This document shows positions 40,402 through 49,827 of a stretch of DNA of 64,000 nt, piece after piece (position 1 is the first letter of the stretch; each line of letters begins with the position of its first letter). Source of the DNA: Arthrobacter sp. 9V (GTDB lineage Bacteria; Actinomycetota; Actinomycetes; Actinomycetales; Micrococcaceae); assembly GCF_902506065.1 (NCBI RefSeq), contig NZ_LR732912.1, positions 1,286,387-1,350,386 of the forward strand, written 5' to 3'. The notes beneath the pieces are model-generated. The model saw only the letters and a list, made by a program, of their open reading frames with translations. It was not told the DNA's origin and did no database searches. The translations under genes and the position numbers were made by a program.

Positions 40402-41141
40402 ACATTTTTGCTGAAACCATCGCATGGTTGACCAACCCCAAGAACTGGACCGGAACCGGGGGAATCCCCACCCGATTGCTGGAGCACCTGCAGTACAGCG
40501 GCCTGGTCCTGCTCATCGCGGCGGCCATCGCAGTGCCCATTGGCCTGTACATCGGGCACACCGGCCGTGGCCGGGTGGTTGCGGTTGCCGTGGCCGGCGC
40601 TTTACGTGCCCTCCCCACACTCGGATTGTTGGTCCTCTTTGCGTTGCTTGCCGGTAGCGGCCTGATGCCGCCCGTCTGGGCTCTGGTCATCCTCACTGTG
40701 CCGCCGCTCCTCGCCGGGACCTATGCCGGCATTTCCAGCGTTGACGCCAACGTGGTTGACGCCGCCAGGGCCATGGGCATGACCGAACTTCAAATCCTCT
40801 TCCGGGTGGAAGTACCCAACGGCTTGCAGGTCATGTTCGGTGGTATCCGCACGGCAGTTTTGCAGGTCATCGCCACAGTCTCCGTGGTGGCCTACCTCCC
40901 GTTGGGCGGGCTGGGCCGGTACTTGTTCGACGGCCTGGTGCTGCAGGATTTCCCCAGGATGCTGGGTGGTTCCCTGCTCATCGCCGGGCTCGCCATCGCC
41001 GTGGACCTGGTTCTTGCCGGTGTGCAGAGGCTTGTTATCTCGCCCGGACTCACCCTCGACTCAATCGGCCGCCAGAAGGCAGCCGACGATCTCACAGCAC
41101 CGGTTCCCGCCGGGGCTGCCGTTCAAGGAGGTACACCATGA
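40398..41141 (+). CDS. Osmoprotectant ABC permease (OpuCD-like)
   Basis: This 247-residue permease has about six helices and the EAA-type loop DAARAMGMTELQILFRVEVP near residue 116. It starts within the stop of the previous gene (ATGA). It pairs with the OpuCB-like subunit. Alternative roles for this family include choline and carnitine uptake. Confidence 0.9.
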   Translation: MNIFAETIAWLTNPKNWTGTGGIPTRLLEHLQYSGLVLLIAAAIAVPIGLYIGHTGRGRVVAVAVAGALRALPTLGLLVLFALLAGSGLMPPVWALVILTVPPLLAGTYAGISSVDANVVDAARAMGMTELQILFRVEVPNGLQVMFGGIRTAVLQVIATVSVVAYLPLGGLGRYLFDGLVLQDFPRMLGGSLLIAGLAIAVDLVLAGVQRLVISPGLTLDSIGRQKAADDLTAPVPAGAAVQGGTP

Positions 41142-42094
41142 AAAACCCCGTCCCCATGACCCTTACGCGCCGTGGTCTCGGCGGCCTCGCCGCCGGAGTG
41201 GGTGTGGCCCTCGCACTGAGCGCGTGCGGTGGCAGCCCCTTGGCCACGCCTTCCACTTCGGCGCCCAGCGGTTCCGCCGGTGGCGGCTCACTGGTGGTTG
41301 GTTCGGCTGACTTCCCGGAGAGCCAGGTCATCGCAGAGATCTACGTTGGAGCCCTCAACGCCGCTGGTCTCACGGCAACCTCCAAGCCCAACATCGGCTC
41401 CCGTGAGATTTACTTCAAGGCTGTCCAGGACGGCTCCATTGACCTCGTTCCGGACTACTCCGGCAACCTGCTGTCCTACGTGGACACGGAAGCTACCGAG
41501 GTATCCGCCGAGGACGTTTACAAGGCACTCCCGGGTAAGCTTCCGGACGGCCTGGCAGTCCTGGAGCCGGCCAAGGCGGAGTCCAAGGATGCCATGGTGG
41601 TCACCAAGGCCACGGCCGAGAAGTACCAGTTGAAGTCCATCGAGGACTTGGCCAAGGTCTGCAAGGACTTCACCATGGCTGCACCGGCAACCTTCGAGAC
41701 CCGTGCCTACGGCTTCCCGGGATTGAAGGCCAACTACGGTTGCGAGCTCAAGGGCCTGCAGCCCTTCAACGACGGCGGTGGCAACCTGACGCTCCAGGCC
41801 CTCCTTGAGGACAAAGTCCAGGTGGCGGACATCTACACCACCACGCCGTCCATCGCAGACAATGACCTGGTAGTCCTTGAAGACCCGAAGAACAACTTCA
41901 AGGCACAGCAGGTCCTGCCGTTGGTCAAGGAAGCCAAGATGACGGACAAGGCCAAGGAAGCGCTGAACAACGTCTCCAAGATCCTCACCACGGAGGACCT
42001 CATCAACCTCAACCGGGCAGTCAGCGGCGACCAGAAGCAGGCACCCAAGGACGCAGCGGCCGCATGGCTGAAGGACAAGGGCATCGTCAAGTAA
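41138..42094 (+). CDS. Osmoprotectant-binding lipoprotein (OpuCC-like)
   Basis: This 318-residue substrate-binding protein carries a signal peptide with a twin-arginine-like TRRGLGG (residues 10-16) and a lipobox LSAC at Cys30 for lipid attachment. The mature part has GSADFPESQVIAEIYVGAL and SREIYFKAVQDGSIDLVPDY, the typical quaternary-amine binding domain. It starts inside the permease stop (ATGA). Directly downstream is an interrupted terminator hairpin. Confidence 0.9.
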   Translation: MKNPVPMTLTRRGLGGLAAGVGVALALSACGGSPLATPSTSAPSGSAGGGSLVVGSADFPESQVIAEIYVGALNAAGLTATSKPNIGSREIYFKAVQDGSIDLVPDYSGNLLSYVDTEATEVSAEDVYKALPGKLPDGLAVLEPAKAESKDAMVVTKATAEKYQLKSIEDLAKVCKDFTMAAPATFETRAYGFPGLKANYGCELKGLQPFNDGGGNLTLQALLEDKVQVADIYTTTPSIADNDLVVLEDPKNNFKAQQVLPLVKEAKMTDKAKEALNNVSKILTTEDLINLNRAVSGDQKQAPKDAAAAWLKDKGIVK

Positions 42095-42144
42095 CACCTG
42101 AACAAAACCGCGTACGACGGCGGTGACGGACCGGCGGTTTCTAG

Positions 42145-42368
42145 TGGTCGTTGCAACACTGCTGGTGTTATGTGGTCATTAGTAGATCACGCAGACGCTC
42201 GGCTGGGGTATCCCAGTCGAGCGTTTTGCGTGGGCGGCCGTTGAGTTCCTGGGCGACCTCCCTCTGCTCAGGGGTAGATCTCGCAAACTTCCGGGACTCC
42301 GAGGAAACATCGCTTAAATGCGGCACGGTCGTTGCAACTCCCAAAAATCTAGGGTGTTGCAACGACCG
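42145..42368. mobile_element. IS30-family remnant (MITE-like), inserted in a terminator loop
   Basis: Terminal inverted repeats GGTCGTTGCAACAC (42146-42159) and its complement (42354-42367) match perfectly; extended outward through TTCTAG they match at 20 of 21 positions (42139-42159 and 42354-42374). A second copy of the left repeat, GGTCGTTGCAAC, lies at 42327-42338. CTAG flanks the element on both sides, so it is either part of the repeat or a target duplication. The minus-strand interior encodes only the end of a transposase. Too short to move by itself. Confidence 0.7.
42168..42330 (-). pseudogene. C-terminal fragment of an IS30-type transposase
   Basis: The minus-strand frame ends with LNGRPRKTLDWDTPAERLRD and LLMTT, the characteristic C terminus of IS30-family transposases (consensus LNxRPRKTLGxxTPAE). 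Only about 50 codons remain; the catalytic DDE domain is absent and the upstream part runs into an internal repeat copy. It has been deleted to a MITE-like remnant. Confidence 0.75.
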
Positions 42369-42465
42369 CTAGAACCCAAGACCCGCGCGGGACCGTCACC
42401 GCCGTCGTCGTATGTGTGAGTCATGTCTCAGCTGAACCCCATCACCCGTGTGGCATATTTGAGGA

Positions 42466-43686
42466 ATGGCGAATTTCAAGCAGTCCACCAAGCTTCATAA
42501 TGTCCTCTACGACATCCGTGGACCGATTCTTCAGGCCGCTCAGCAAATGGAAGCGGAGGGTCACCGGATCCTCAAACTGAACATCGGCAATCCGGCACCC
42601 TTTGGATTTGAAGCGCCTGACGCCATTTTGGTGGACATGATCCGCCACCTGCCCAACGCCCAGGGCTACAGCGATTCCCGCGGCATTTTCTCTGCCCGCA
42701 CCGCCGTCTCGCAGTACTACCAAACACGTGGGATCCAGAACATCCACGTTGACGATATCTACCTCGGCAACGGTGTCAGTGAGCTCATCACCATGTCCCT
42801 CATGGCGCTCCTGGACGACGGGGACGAAGTACTGATTCCCACTCCGGACTACCCATTGTGGACCGCATCCGTGGCCTTGGCCGGTGGCCGTCCCGTGCAC
42901 TACCTCTGCGATGAAGAGTCCGGATGGCAGCCCGATCTTGAGGATATGGAAGCCAGGATCACGCCCCGGACCAAGGGCATTGTGGTGATCAACCCCAACA
43001 ATCCCACCGGCGCCGTGTATCCGGAGGAGACCCTCAAGAAGATCGTGGCATTGGCGGAGAAGCACGGGCTGGTTCTGTTCGCGGATGAGATTTACGAAAA
43101 AATTCTCTACGAAGACGCCGTCCATGTGAACCTTGCCGGGCTCACCGGGGATGACGTTCTGTGCCTGACCTTCAGTGGGTTGTCCAAGGCCTACCGGGTG
43201 TGTGGTTACCGTGCCGGCTGGATGGCTATTTCCGGTCCTAAGAAGGACGCTGCGGACTACCTTGAGGGCATCAACCTGCTGGCCAACATGCGGTTGTGTG
43301 CCAACGTCCCTGCACAGCACGCCATCCAGACGGCGCTGGGCGGCTACCAGAGCATCAACGATCTCATCCTGCCCGGTGGCAGGCTCCTGGAGCAGCGGAA
43401 CAAGGCCTATGACCTCCTGAACGCGATCCCGGGCGTCAGCACCCAACAGGCACGGGGCGCCCTGTATTTGTTCCCTAAGTTGGACCCGGAGGTCTTCCAT
43501 ATCCGCGATGACGAGAAATTCGTCCTGGATCTGTTGAAAGAGCAAAAAATCCTCGTGTCCCATGGACGTGCCTTCAACTGGGTTCGCCCGGACCACTTCC
43601 GTATGGTGACCTTGCCCAACGTCAAAGACATTGAAGAAGCTATTGGTCGCATGGCGGACTTCCTGTCGAGGTACCCGGGCAACTAG
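42466..43686 (+). CDS. Alanine-type aminotransferase, PLP-dependent (AlaA-like)
   Basis: This 406-residue class I aminotransferase resembles AlaA alanine transaminases. LKLNIGNPAPFGFEAPDAIL lies near residue 36, NPNNPTGAVYPEE near 177, and the PLP lysine lies in SGLSKAYRVCGYRAGW near 238. The substrate pair (alanine/2-oxoglutarate) is inferred. A CATATT box ends six bases before the ATG, and GAGGA directly abuts it. It follows the IS remnant by about 97 bases; its own promoter is likely. Confidence 0.9.
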   Translation: MANFKQSTKLHNVLYDIRGPILQAAQQMEAEGHRILKLNIGNPAPFGFEAPDAILVDMIRHLPNAQGYSDSRGIFSARTAVSQYYQTRGIQNIHVDDIYLGNGVSELITMSLMALLDDGDEVLIPTPDYPLWTASVALAGGRPVHYLCDEESGWQPDLEDMEARITPRTKGIVVINPNNPTGAVYPEETLKKIVALAEKHGLVLFADEIYEKILYEDAVHVNLAGLTGDDVLCLTFSGLSKAYRVCGYRAGWMAISGPKKDAADYLEGINLLANMRLCANVPAQHAIQTALGGYQSINDLILPGGRLLEQRNKAYDLLNAIPGVSTQQARGALYLFPKLDPEVFHIRDDEKFVLDLLKEQKILVSHGRAFNWVRPDHFRMVTLPNVKDIEEAIGRMADFLSRYPGN

Positions 43687-43739
43687 CCTGAGGTCCATAG
43701 CCGCGCCACGGGGGCGCGGCCGGGCAGAAAGGCATGCCG

Positions 43740-44594
43740 ATGGCTGCTGCAGTGGAGTTCGCCAAAAGTCCGGCCGAAGTACTGAGGGTGGGGCCGGGGT
43801 TCTCGCTGGCAAGCGTGGATTGTGAGTCCACCCCCGGATACACCGGTGGGAAGGCTGATGGGAAAGCGCTGCTGGCCGCTCAGGATGATCGGCTCGAGGA
43901 ACTGCAGGAAAAGCTCTTTGCCGAGGGGAAGTTCGGCAGCACCAAGCGGCTGCTGCTGATCCTTCAGGCAATGGACACCGCCGGCAAGGGTGGCATCGTA
44001 AGCCACGTGGTGGGGGCCATGGATGTTCAAGGTGTTCAGGTGTCCGCGTTCAAGGCCCCCACTGACGAGGAAAAATCGCACGATTTCCTGTGGAGGATCG
44101 AAAAGCGGGTTCCCGAAGCCGGGACAGTAGGGGTGTTCGACCGCTCACACTACGAGGACGTCTTGATCCACCGCGTCCACGGGTGGGCCGATGCTTCCGA
44201 GTTGGAGCGCCGGTATGCCGCGATCAATGAGTTCGAGGCCGGTCTCGCTGAGCAAGGAACCACCATTGTCAAAGTCATGCTCAACATCAGCAAGGACGAA
44301 CAAAAGAAGCGACTCATTGCCAGACTTGACGATCCCACTAAACATTGGAAATACAGTCGCGGCGACCTCGCGGAACGTGCATTCTGGGATGACTACATGG
44401 ACGCCTACAGTGTTGCCTTCCAGAAGACTTCAACGGAGACTGCTCCATGGCACGTGGTGCCGGCCAACAAGAAGTGGTACGCGCGCATCGCAGTCCAGCA
44501 GCTGCTGTTGGATGCCCTTAGTGGGCTGAAGCTGGACTGGCCCAAGGCTGACTTTGATGTTGCCGCCGAGCGTGCCCTCGTGTTGGAGTCTTAG
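43740..44594 (+). CDS. Polyphosphate kinase 2 family protein (PPK2)
   Basis: This 284-residue protein belongs to PPK2. Walker A is [10 protein letters not shown] near residue 80, Walker [10 protein letters not shown] near 132, and the lid motif [15 protein letters not shown] lies near 196. Such enzymes use polyphosphate to phosphorylate nucleotides. The start is ATG 43740, with AAAGG seven bases upstream; ATG 43734 is also in frame. It is tail to tail with xseB, whose stop codon overlaps it in the four bases TTAG. Confidence 0.9.
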   Translation: MAAAVEFAKSPAEVLRVGPGFSLASVDCESTPGYTGGKADGKALLAAQDDRLEELQEKLFAEGKFGSTKRLLLILQAMDTAGKGGIVSHVVGAMDVQGVQVSAFKAPTDEEKSHDFLWRIEKRVPEAGTVGVFDRSHYEDVLIHRVHGWADASELERRYAAINEFEAGLAEQGTTIVKVMLNISKDEQKKRLIARLDDPTKHWKYSRGDLAERAFWDDYMDAYSVAFQKTSTETAPWHVVPANKKWYARIAVQQLLLDALSGLKLDWPKADFDVAAERALVLES

Positions 44595-44848
44595 CTCGAG
44601 GCTCCGGCGTCGTTGCTTGCGTCGCGGGCGGTTGCAAGGCGCTGACGGGCGCCTTCAAGCCAGTCCTCGCAGCGCTTGGCCAGTGCCTCTCCGCGCTCCC
44701 AGAGCGCCAGCGATTCTTCCAAGCTGGCACCGCCTGCCTCCAAACGTCCCACCACGGCCACAAGTTGCTCGCGTGCTTCTTCATAGCTCAGTCCGTCGAG
44801 TGAATCCGGCGTGGGTGCTGTCTGTGCTGCTTGGTTGTTCTCGGTCAT
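44591..44848 (-). CDS. xseB: Exodeoxyribonuclease VII small subunit
   Basis: This 85-residue subunit contains [20 protein letters not shown] and the long helix [20 protein letters not shown] typical of XseB. It binds several copies to XseA to form the nuclease degrading single-stranded DNA. AAAGGA lies six bases before ATG 44848. It is 72 bases downstream of xseA on the same strand. Confidence 0.95.
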   Translation of the reverse strand: MTENNQAAQTAPTPDSLDGLSYEEAREQLVAVVGRLEAGGASLEESLALWERGEALAKRCEDWLEGARQRLATARDASNDAGASS

Positions 44849-44920
44849 GGTGGTCCTTTGTGAGTGTGGCGGCGTAACCAGCGAATCCAGTCTGATTGAG
44901 CGGGTGTGGGCTAAGAGGTG

Positions 44921-46198
44921 TCAGTGTTCCATAAGCTCGCCCGATCCAGCAGAGACAGCCCTGAACCGTCCCTCAGCTACGCGGATACTCAGGGATGTCC
45001 CCTCCGGAGCTTCTTCGGGGCTGCTGACCACGTGGTGACCCGCCTGGTCCTCACCAATGAGCTGAACAACCGCATAGCCGCGGTCCAACGTTTTTTGCGG
45101 TGACAGGGCGCGGACCTGCGCACGCAGGTGATGGACTTGATCCAAAGCCCGGAGTACGGCGGTGTTGACCGCAGCATGGGTCCTTCGCTGGAGCCGATGA
45201 ATGTCCTCGGAGCGGGCGTCCACCATTGAAGAGGGAGTGGCCAATACGGGCCGGGACCTGAGCGCGTGGAGTCTATCCGTCTCCCGGTCCACCATGCGGC
45301 TGATACTTCGGCGGAGATGCTCCCGGGCCTGTCGAACCATGGCTAGTTCCTCGGCCACATCCGGAACTATTCGCTTGGCCGCATCCGTGGGCGTTGATGC
45401 CCGGAGGTCCGCCACGTCATCCAAAATGGGCCGGTCAGCTTCATGGCCGATCGCACTGACAATTGGTGTGGTGGCTGCCGATACAGCGCGAATGAGGTCC
45501 TCGTTGCTGAACGGCAGGAGATCTTCCAGGGCGCCACCGCCGCGGGCGAGGACAATGACATCAATATGCGGGTCAGCATCCAGTTTTTTCAGGGCGGCGA
45601 TGATCTGCGAAACTGCGGTGTTGCCCTGGACGGCTACTTCACGGACGTCAAACTCCACCGCTGGCCAACGTAACGCAGCGTTGCGCATGACGTCCTTCTT
45701 GGCATCGGAATCCCTGCCGGTGATGAGCCCGATGCGGTGGGGGAGAAGCGGCAATTTCCGTTTCCGGGAATCCGCGAACAGCCCCTCGGCCGCCAGCGCT
45801 TGGCGCAGCCGTTCGATCCTGGCCAGCAAGTCTCCGAGGCCTACCGGACGGATGTCCTTCACGGACATATTCAGGCGCCCCGTCTTCACCCAGAAGTCCG
45901 CCTTGACCAAGGCAACCACGCGTGAGCCGCGCTCCAAGGGTATTTTTTGGCGATCAAGCACCGTTGACCAAACCGAGGCGGGGAGGGAAATTTCAGCGTC
46001 AACATCACGCAGCGTCAAAAATGCGTTGCCACCCCGGCGGTTCAACTCAATGACCTGACCCTCAATCCATGCAGCGGGCGCCCGCTCGATGTGAGCCTTG
46101 AGCTTGCGGGAGAGTAACTGCAGGGGCCAGGGGTTGTCCGGGCTGGTCTCCGCGGCGGTCCCCGGCAGCGTGGATTCCGGCGTGGGTTCAGCGGACAT
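44921..46198 (-). CDS. xseA: Exodeoxyribonuclease VII large subunit
   Basis: This 425-residue protein has an N-terminal OB-fold (about residues 25-115, WPLQLLSRKLKAHIE and FLTLRDVDAEISL). The catalytic core contains IGLITGRDSDAKKDV near 157, VIVLARGGGALEDLLPFSNE near 217 and PIVSAIGHEADRPILDDVADLRAS near 248. A coiled-coil C terminus follows. It makes the active nuclease with XseB. The start at ATG 46198 lacks a clear ribosome binding site. It is divergent from the 46382 gene. Confidence 0.95.
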   Translation of the reverse strand: MSAEPTPESTLPGTAAETSPDNPWPLQLLSRKLKAHIERAPAAWIEGQVIELNRRGGNAFLTLRDVDAEISLPASVWSTVLDRQKIPLERGSRVVALVKADFWVKTGRLNMSVKDIRPVGLGDLLARIERLRQALAAEGLFADSRKRKLPLLPHRIGLITGRDSDAKKDVMRNAALRWPAVEFDVREVAVQGNTAVSQIIAALKKLDADPHIDVIVLARGGGALEDLLPFSNEDLIRAVSAATTPIVSAIGHEADRPILDDVADLRASTPTDAAKRIVPDVAEELAMVRQAREHLRRSISRMVDRETDRLHALRSRPVLATPSSMVDARSEDIHRLQRRTHAAVNTAVLRALDQVHHLRAQVRALSPQKTLDRGYAVVQLIGEDQAGHHVVSSPEEAPEGTSLSIRVAEGRFRAVSAGSGELMEH

Positions 46199-46381
46199 GG
46201 GTAGTCCGTGCCCGGTTCAGTCGCCGTGTTTGTAGCTGCATTGTCATAGTCCTCGCTCAGGGGTGCGGTTGTGAGTGCCAACCGGCCTTCCAACTCTATC
46301 CATAGCTTGAGCGAGGCCTCCGACATTTTTTCTGCCATGTGGACAGATCTAGGATGGTGGCATTGCCCCCGAGCCCCGAGG

Positions 46382-47245
46382 ATGACCTTGCGTACTTTTG
46401 TTTCAGCATTGGGAGTGATCCTCGCCTTACTCCTCACAGCAGTTGCGGTTCCCACCGCATGGGTTGACCAGAACATTGTCAAGGAAGAGGGGTTTGTCCG
46501 CTTGGCGGGTGCGCTGGGCCGTGATCCGGAATTCCAAAGCCGGCTAGCCACTGCCGCCGTTGCCACCTTCGAATCCTCGGTGGATCTTCCAGGACCTATC
46601 CAATCCTTGGCGGCCGGTGCACTCCGCAGTGCTACATCGGGTATGCAGTCCTGGAGCGATTACCCGCAAGCCTGGGAGGAGACGGTACGCAACAGCCATA
46701 GGCTGAACTTTGGCGCGGTGAACCAAAGCGAAGAGAGCACCTCCAGCACTGCATTGGTCCTCGATATCGGCCCGATGGTCAGGCTCATTCGCGATCACTT
46801 CGCCGAGGCCACCCGGATCAGTATTGATGTTCCAGCTGAAAGCCGGGTTTCCCTGGGGGAGCCATCCCACCGCCAATTGGTGGAGCGGGTGGCAGCGTTT
46901 GCGCCGTTATGGTGGGTGGCTGCACTCGGTGCTCTTATATCCTTGCTGCTGGCGCTGGTCGCCGCCCGCCGGCGTTCCTTAGTGCTGGTCTTCCTTGGGC
47001 TTGGCGGCTTGGCGCTTGCTGCACTGTGGACGGCGGGCGCGGACCTTGCGGGGGGAGTGGTTGGCAATCTGTCCAGCGGTAACGGCGTGGCTGAGCTGTT
47101 CAAGGAAGAGTTCCTCACGGCAGCCAAAGCCGGCTTCGGAGAATGGACCCTGACAGCAGCAGTGGTATCCGGTGCCGTCTTTGTGGCAGGCGTCATAGGC
47201 TCCTTCGTCTCAGGGCGACGAGGCTCACGTTCGGCCGGCAGCTAA
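46382..47245 (+). CDS. Hypothetical membrane protein
   Basis: This 287-residue protein starts with a signal-anchor helix (residues 4-26, FVSALGVILALLLTAVAVPT). A long extracytoplasmic region follows, then three hydrophobic segments in the second half (about 182-250). I do not recognise a family. A TAGGAT box 20-odd bases upstream of ATG 46382 may be its promoter. The TAA stop overlaps the first half of a 26-base duplication carrying the ispH promoter. It may be cotranscribed with ispH. Confidence 0.7.
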   Translation: MTLRTFVSALGVILALLLTAVAVPTAWVDQNIVKEEGFVRLAGALGRDPEFQSRLATAAVATFESSVDLPGPIQSLAAGALRSATSGMQSWSDYPQAWEETVRNSHRLNFGAVNQSEESTSSTALVLDIGPMVRLIRDHFAEATRISIDVPAESRVSLGEPSHRQLVERVAAFAPLWWVAALGALISLLLALVAARRRSLVLVFLGLGGLALAALWTAGADLAGGVVGNLSSGNGVAELFKEEFLTAAKAGFGEWTLTAAVVSGAVFVAGVIGSFVSGRRGSRSAGS

Positions 47246-47294
47246 AGTCCGGGCCGATAGCAGGGAGGTAAAGTCAGGCCCGGTAGCATGGAGG
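47243..47294 (+). repeat. 26-base tandem duplication bearing the ispH -10 box
   Basis: Copy 1 (47243-47268) and copy 2 (47269-47294) match at 22 of 26 positions and lie head to tail. Copy 2 contains the -10 box TAGCAT at 47284-47289 followed by six bases then ATG 47296; copy 1 has TAGCAG at the same place. Confidence 0.65.
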
Positions 47295-47295
47295 A

Positions 47296-48381
47296 ATGAC
47301 CAGCACAGCAGTTTCCATTCCTATGCCCACGGTGCCCCGCAGACGCCGTTCTCCGGAAGAGGTTCAGGCAGCGGCTCCCGTAACGGGTCCCAAGAAGGTC
47401 CTGTTGGCGGCTCCCCGAGGATATTGCGCCGGTGTGGACCGCGCTGTCATTGCTGTGGAGAAGGCCCTGGAGCACTACGGCCCTCCCGTCTATGTGCGCA
47501 AGCAGATTGTCCACAACGTCCATGTGGTCAGCTCCTTGGAGGAACAAGGGGCCATCTTCGTGGAGGAGACCGATGAGGTCCCCGAAGGTGCCCTGGTGAT
47601 TTTCTCCGCTCACGGTGTCTCGCCCGCAGTAGTCCAGTCAGCCGAGGATCGTGGATTGCGTACCATCGACGCAACGTGCCCGCTGGTCACCAAGGTGCAC
47701 AAGGAAGCAGTACGTTTCGCCAAAGAAGACTACGACATCCTGCTTATCGGCCACGAAGGCCATGAGGAAGTCGAAGGAACAGCCGGTGAAGCCCCGGAAC
47801 ACATTCAGATCATCAACGGGCCGCACGAGGTTGACAAGGTCACAGTGCGTTATCCGGAGAAAACCATCTGGCTCTCTCAAACCACCCTCAGTGTGGACGA
47901 AACCATGGAGACAGTTCGTCTCCTCAAGGACCGGTTCCCCACGTTGCAGGATCCGCCCAGCGACGACATCTGCTATGCCACCACCAACCGTCAGGTGGCT
48001 ATCAAGAAGATCGCCCCGCAGGCTGACCTGGTGATCGTTGTGGGTTCGGCCAACTCGTCCAACTCCGTGCGGTTGGTTGAGGTAGCACTTGAATATGGCG
48101 CCAAGAGCTCGTACCGGGTGGACTTCGCGAATGAAGTGGACGAGTCCTGGTTCGAGGGCGTTGCCACCGTGGGCGTGACTTCCGGTGCCTCTGTTCCTGA
48201 AGTCCTCGTGAAGGATGTTCTGCGGCTTCTGGCCGACTACGGTTACGGCGAGGTTCAGGAAGTCGTCACTGCGGAGGAAGACCTGCTGTTTTCACTTCCG
48301 AAGGAACTGCGCGCCACCTTGAAGAAGGCCGGCGATGTGACACGTGCCCTGGGCGGCCGCGGAAACCGTCCGACGTCCTAG
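47296..48381 (+). CDS. ispH: 4-hydroxy-3-methylbut-2-enyl diphosphate reductase
   Basis: IspH is the last enzyme of the MEP isoprenoid pathway, a 4Fe-4S protein. The three cluster Cys are Cys44 (GYCAGV), Cys128 (ATCPLV) and Cys226 ([10 protein letters not shown]). The substrate His is in SAHG near residue 106. The protein has 361 residues and a basic N-terminal extension of about 25 residues. A TAGCAT box lies six bases before ATG 47296; the intervening GGAGGA is too close to act as a normal ribosome binding site. It converges on rmuC across a long hairpin. Confidence 0.95.
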   Translation: MTSTAVSIPMPTVPRRRRSPEEVQAAAPVTGPKKVLLAAPRGYCAGVDRAVIAVEKALEHYGPPVYVRKQIVHNVHVVSSLEEQGAIFVEETDEVPEGALVIFSAHGVSPAVVQSAEDRGLRTIDATCPLVTKVHKEAVRFAKEDYDILLIGHEGHEEVEGTAGEAPEHIQIINGPHEVDKVTVRYPEKTIWLSQTTLSVDETMETVRLLKDRFPTLQDPPSDDICYATTNRQVAIKKIAPQADLVIVVGSANSSNSVRLVEVALEYGAKSSYRVDFANEVDESWFEGVATVGVTSGASVPEVLVKDVLRLLADYGYGEVQEVVTAEEDLLFSLPKELRATLKKAGDVTRALGGRGNRPTS

Positions 48382-48401
48382 CCCAAGCTCTTTACAAAAT
48401 T

Positions 48402-48446
48402 GGCCCGCAGTGGCTGCCTTCCTCCGGGAGGCTTCCACTGCGGGCC
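48402..48446. terminator. Bidirectional terminator between ispH and rmuC
   Basis: Arms GGCCCGCAGTGG (48402-48413) and CCACTGCGGGCC (48435-48446) pair perfectly, with an inner CCTCC/GGAGG helix. It lies between converging genes. Confidence 0.7.
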
Positions 48447-48485
48447 GATTCATTTAAGCTTCTTGCCTGTTGACTGCCTTGCCTG

Positions 48486-49715
48486 TTAGGCGGCCGACTC
48501 CCGGTCCTCCACGGCAAGCAGTTCCGGTGCTGCCAAGGCGCGCGGGACAGCTTCAACGGACATCGGGGCGGCGAGGCCGGCGTCGTCCATGGTGTTGAGC
48601 TTGCGCGCCGTCGGCAGCACTCGCGCCTCCAGCGTTCCCACCATGGCGTTGTAGCGATCCACGGAGGTCTTCAACGAGCTCCCCAGCTTGCTGACATTCT
48701 CACCGAGTGTGCCCATGCGCTCGTAGAGCTGCTTTGCGAGCTCAAACAATTCATGGGCGCTATCGGTGAGGACATCCTGTCGCCACGTAAAAGCCACTGA
48801 CTTGAGGACTGCCAACAACGTTCCTGGCGACGCGAGAACCACATTCCGGGACAAGGCGTGCTCCAGCAAGGCAGGATCGGCCTCGAGGGCTGACGCCAGA
48901 ATGGACTCTGCAGGAAGGAAGCAGATCACCAGCTCGGGGGAGTTCCCCGGGATGTCCCAGTACTTCTTGGCCGCCAGAGCATCGATATGAGCCTTCAGCG
49001 CCTTTGCATGCTGGGCCAGGAGCGTCTTGGAGTCATGGTTGACGGCGGGACCCACGGACTCCCCGAAGGAGCCGTCCCCGTGAAGCTGTTCCTGCGCAGC
49101 GAGGTAGGAGGCCAAAGGGACCTTGGCATCCACTACCAGCTGCTTACCGCCCGGGAGCTGAACCACCAGGTCCGGTCGCAGCGTGTTGTCGTTACGTCCG
49201 GAATGAACTTGCTCATGGAAATCCACGTGCCTCAGCATTCCCGAGGCCTCAACCACCCGACGGAGCTGGACCTCGCCCCACTGGCCGCGTGCACTGTTGG
49301 AGCGAAGTGCTGAGGCCAAGGCATGCGTTGACCGCAAAAGCTGTTCATCGGACGAACGTGCATCCTGCAGCTGCTGGGCCAGTTGGCCATATTGCTCCAC
49401 CCTGTCCCTCTCAAGGAGCGAAACCTGCTGCTGTACTGCTGTGAGCTTTTCGGCCACGGGAGCGAGCGCGCGCAAAACGCTGCCGTCCGAATTCCTTGCT
49501 GCACTCAGCTCCCGGTTCTGTGTAAACAACAGCCGCCGCTCGGCGTCGGCCGCTGCAAGCTGTGCAGTCACTTCCGAAAGCCGAGAGGAAACGGCGTCGA
49601 AGTCCTCTTCCAAGCCCGCGCCCCTGCGTCGGAAGACAACATAGCCGGCCGCGAGACCAATCGCGGCGCCAATCAGCAGCATGAGCAGAGCCAATACCAA
49701 TCCAAATCCATCCAT
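48486..49715 (-). CDS. rmuC: RmuC family DNA recombination protein
   Basis: This 409-residue protein has an N-terminal membrane anchor (residues 3-27), a coiled-coil region and the RmuC nuclease-like core with GQWGEVQLRRVVEASGM near 150. RPDLVVQLPGGKQLVVDAKV follows near 185, with its metal-binding D/DAK pattern, and CFLPAESILASAL near 270. RmuC limits DNA inversions and recombination; the mechanism is not known. The gene is divergent from ychF. Confidence 0.9.
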   Translation of the reverse strand: MDGFGLVLALLMLLIGAAIGLAAGYVVFRRRGAGLEEDFDAVSSRLSEVTAQLAAADAERRLLFTQNRELSAARNSDGSVLRALAPVAEKLTAVQQQVSLLERDRVEQYGQLAQQLQDARSSDEQLLRSTHALASALRSNSARGQWGEVQLRRVVEASGMLRHVDFHEQVHSGRNDNTLRPDLVVQLPGGKQLVVDAKVPLASYLAAQEQLHGDGSFGESVGPAVNHDSKTLLAQHAKALKAHIDALAAKKYWDIPGNSPELVICFLPAESILASALEADPALLEHALSRNVVLASPGTLLAVLKSVAFTWRQDVLTDSAHELFELAKQLYERMGTLGENVSKLGSSLKTSVDRYNAMVGTLEARVLPTARKLNTMDDAGLAAPMSVEAVPRALAAPELLAVEDRESAA

Positions 49716-49813
49716 GGGGCAACCCTGTCACAGGGGTACGACAGTTTTAGCGAGGCTCAGCGCGTGGGCCCCGGTTCGCGGGTGCTGACAACCCCGGACA
49801 TGCCTCCAGCGGG

Positions 49814-49819
49814 TAGAAT
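49814..49819 (+). promoter_or_regulatory. -10 box fixing the ychF start
   Basis: TAGAAT ends eight bases before GTG 49828 but only two before ATG 49822, so the GTG is the better start. Confidence 0.5.
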
Positions 49820-49827
49820 CAATGCTC

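Larger units (their letters stand above)
42114..42408 (+). terminator. Operon terminator split by an IS30-family remnant
   Basis: Arms ACGACGGCGGTGACGG (42114-42129) and CCGTCACCGCCGTCGT (42393-42408) pair perfectly over 16 bases. The loop now contains an IS remnant of about 224 bases flanked by CTAG. Confidence 0.55.

Noticed and set aside
42442..43971. Minus-strand frame opposite the aminotransferase
   Set aside because: Mirror of a recognised PLP enzyme; no recognisable motif.
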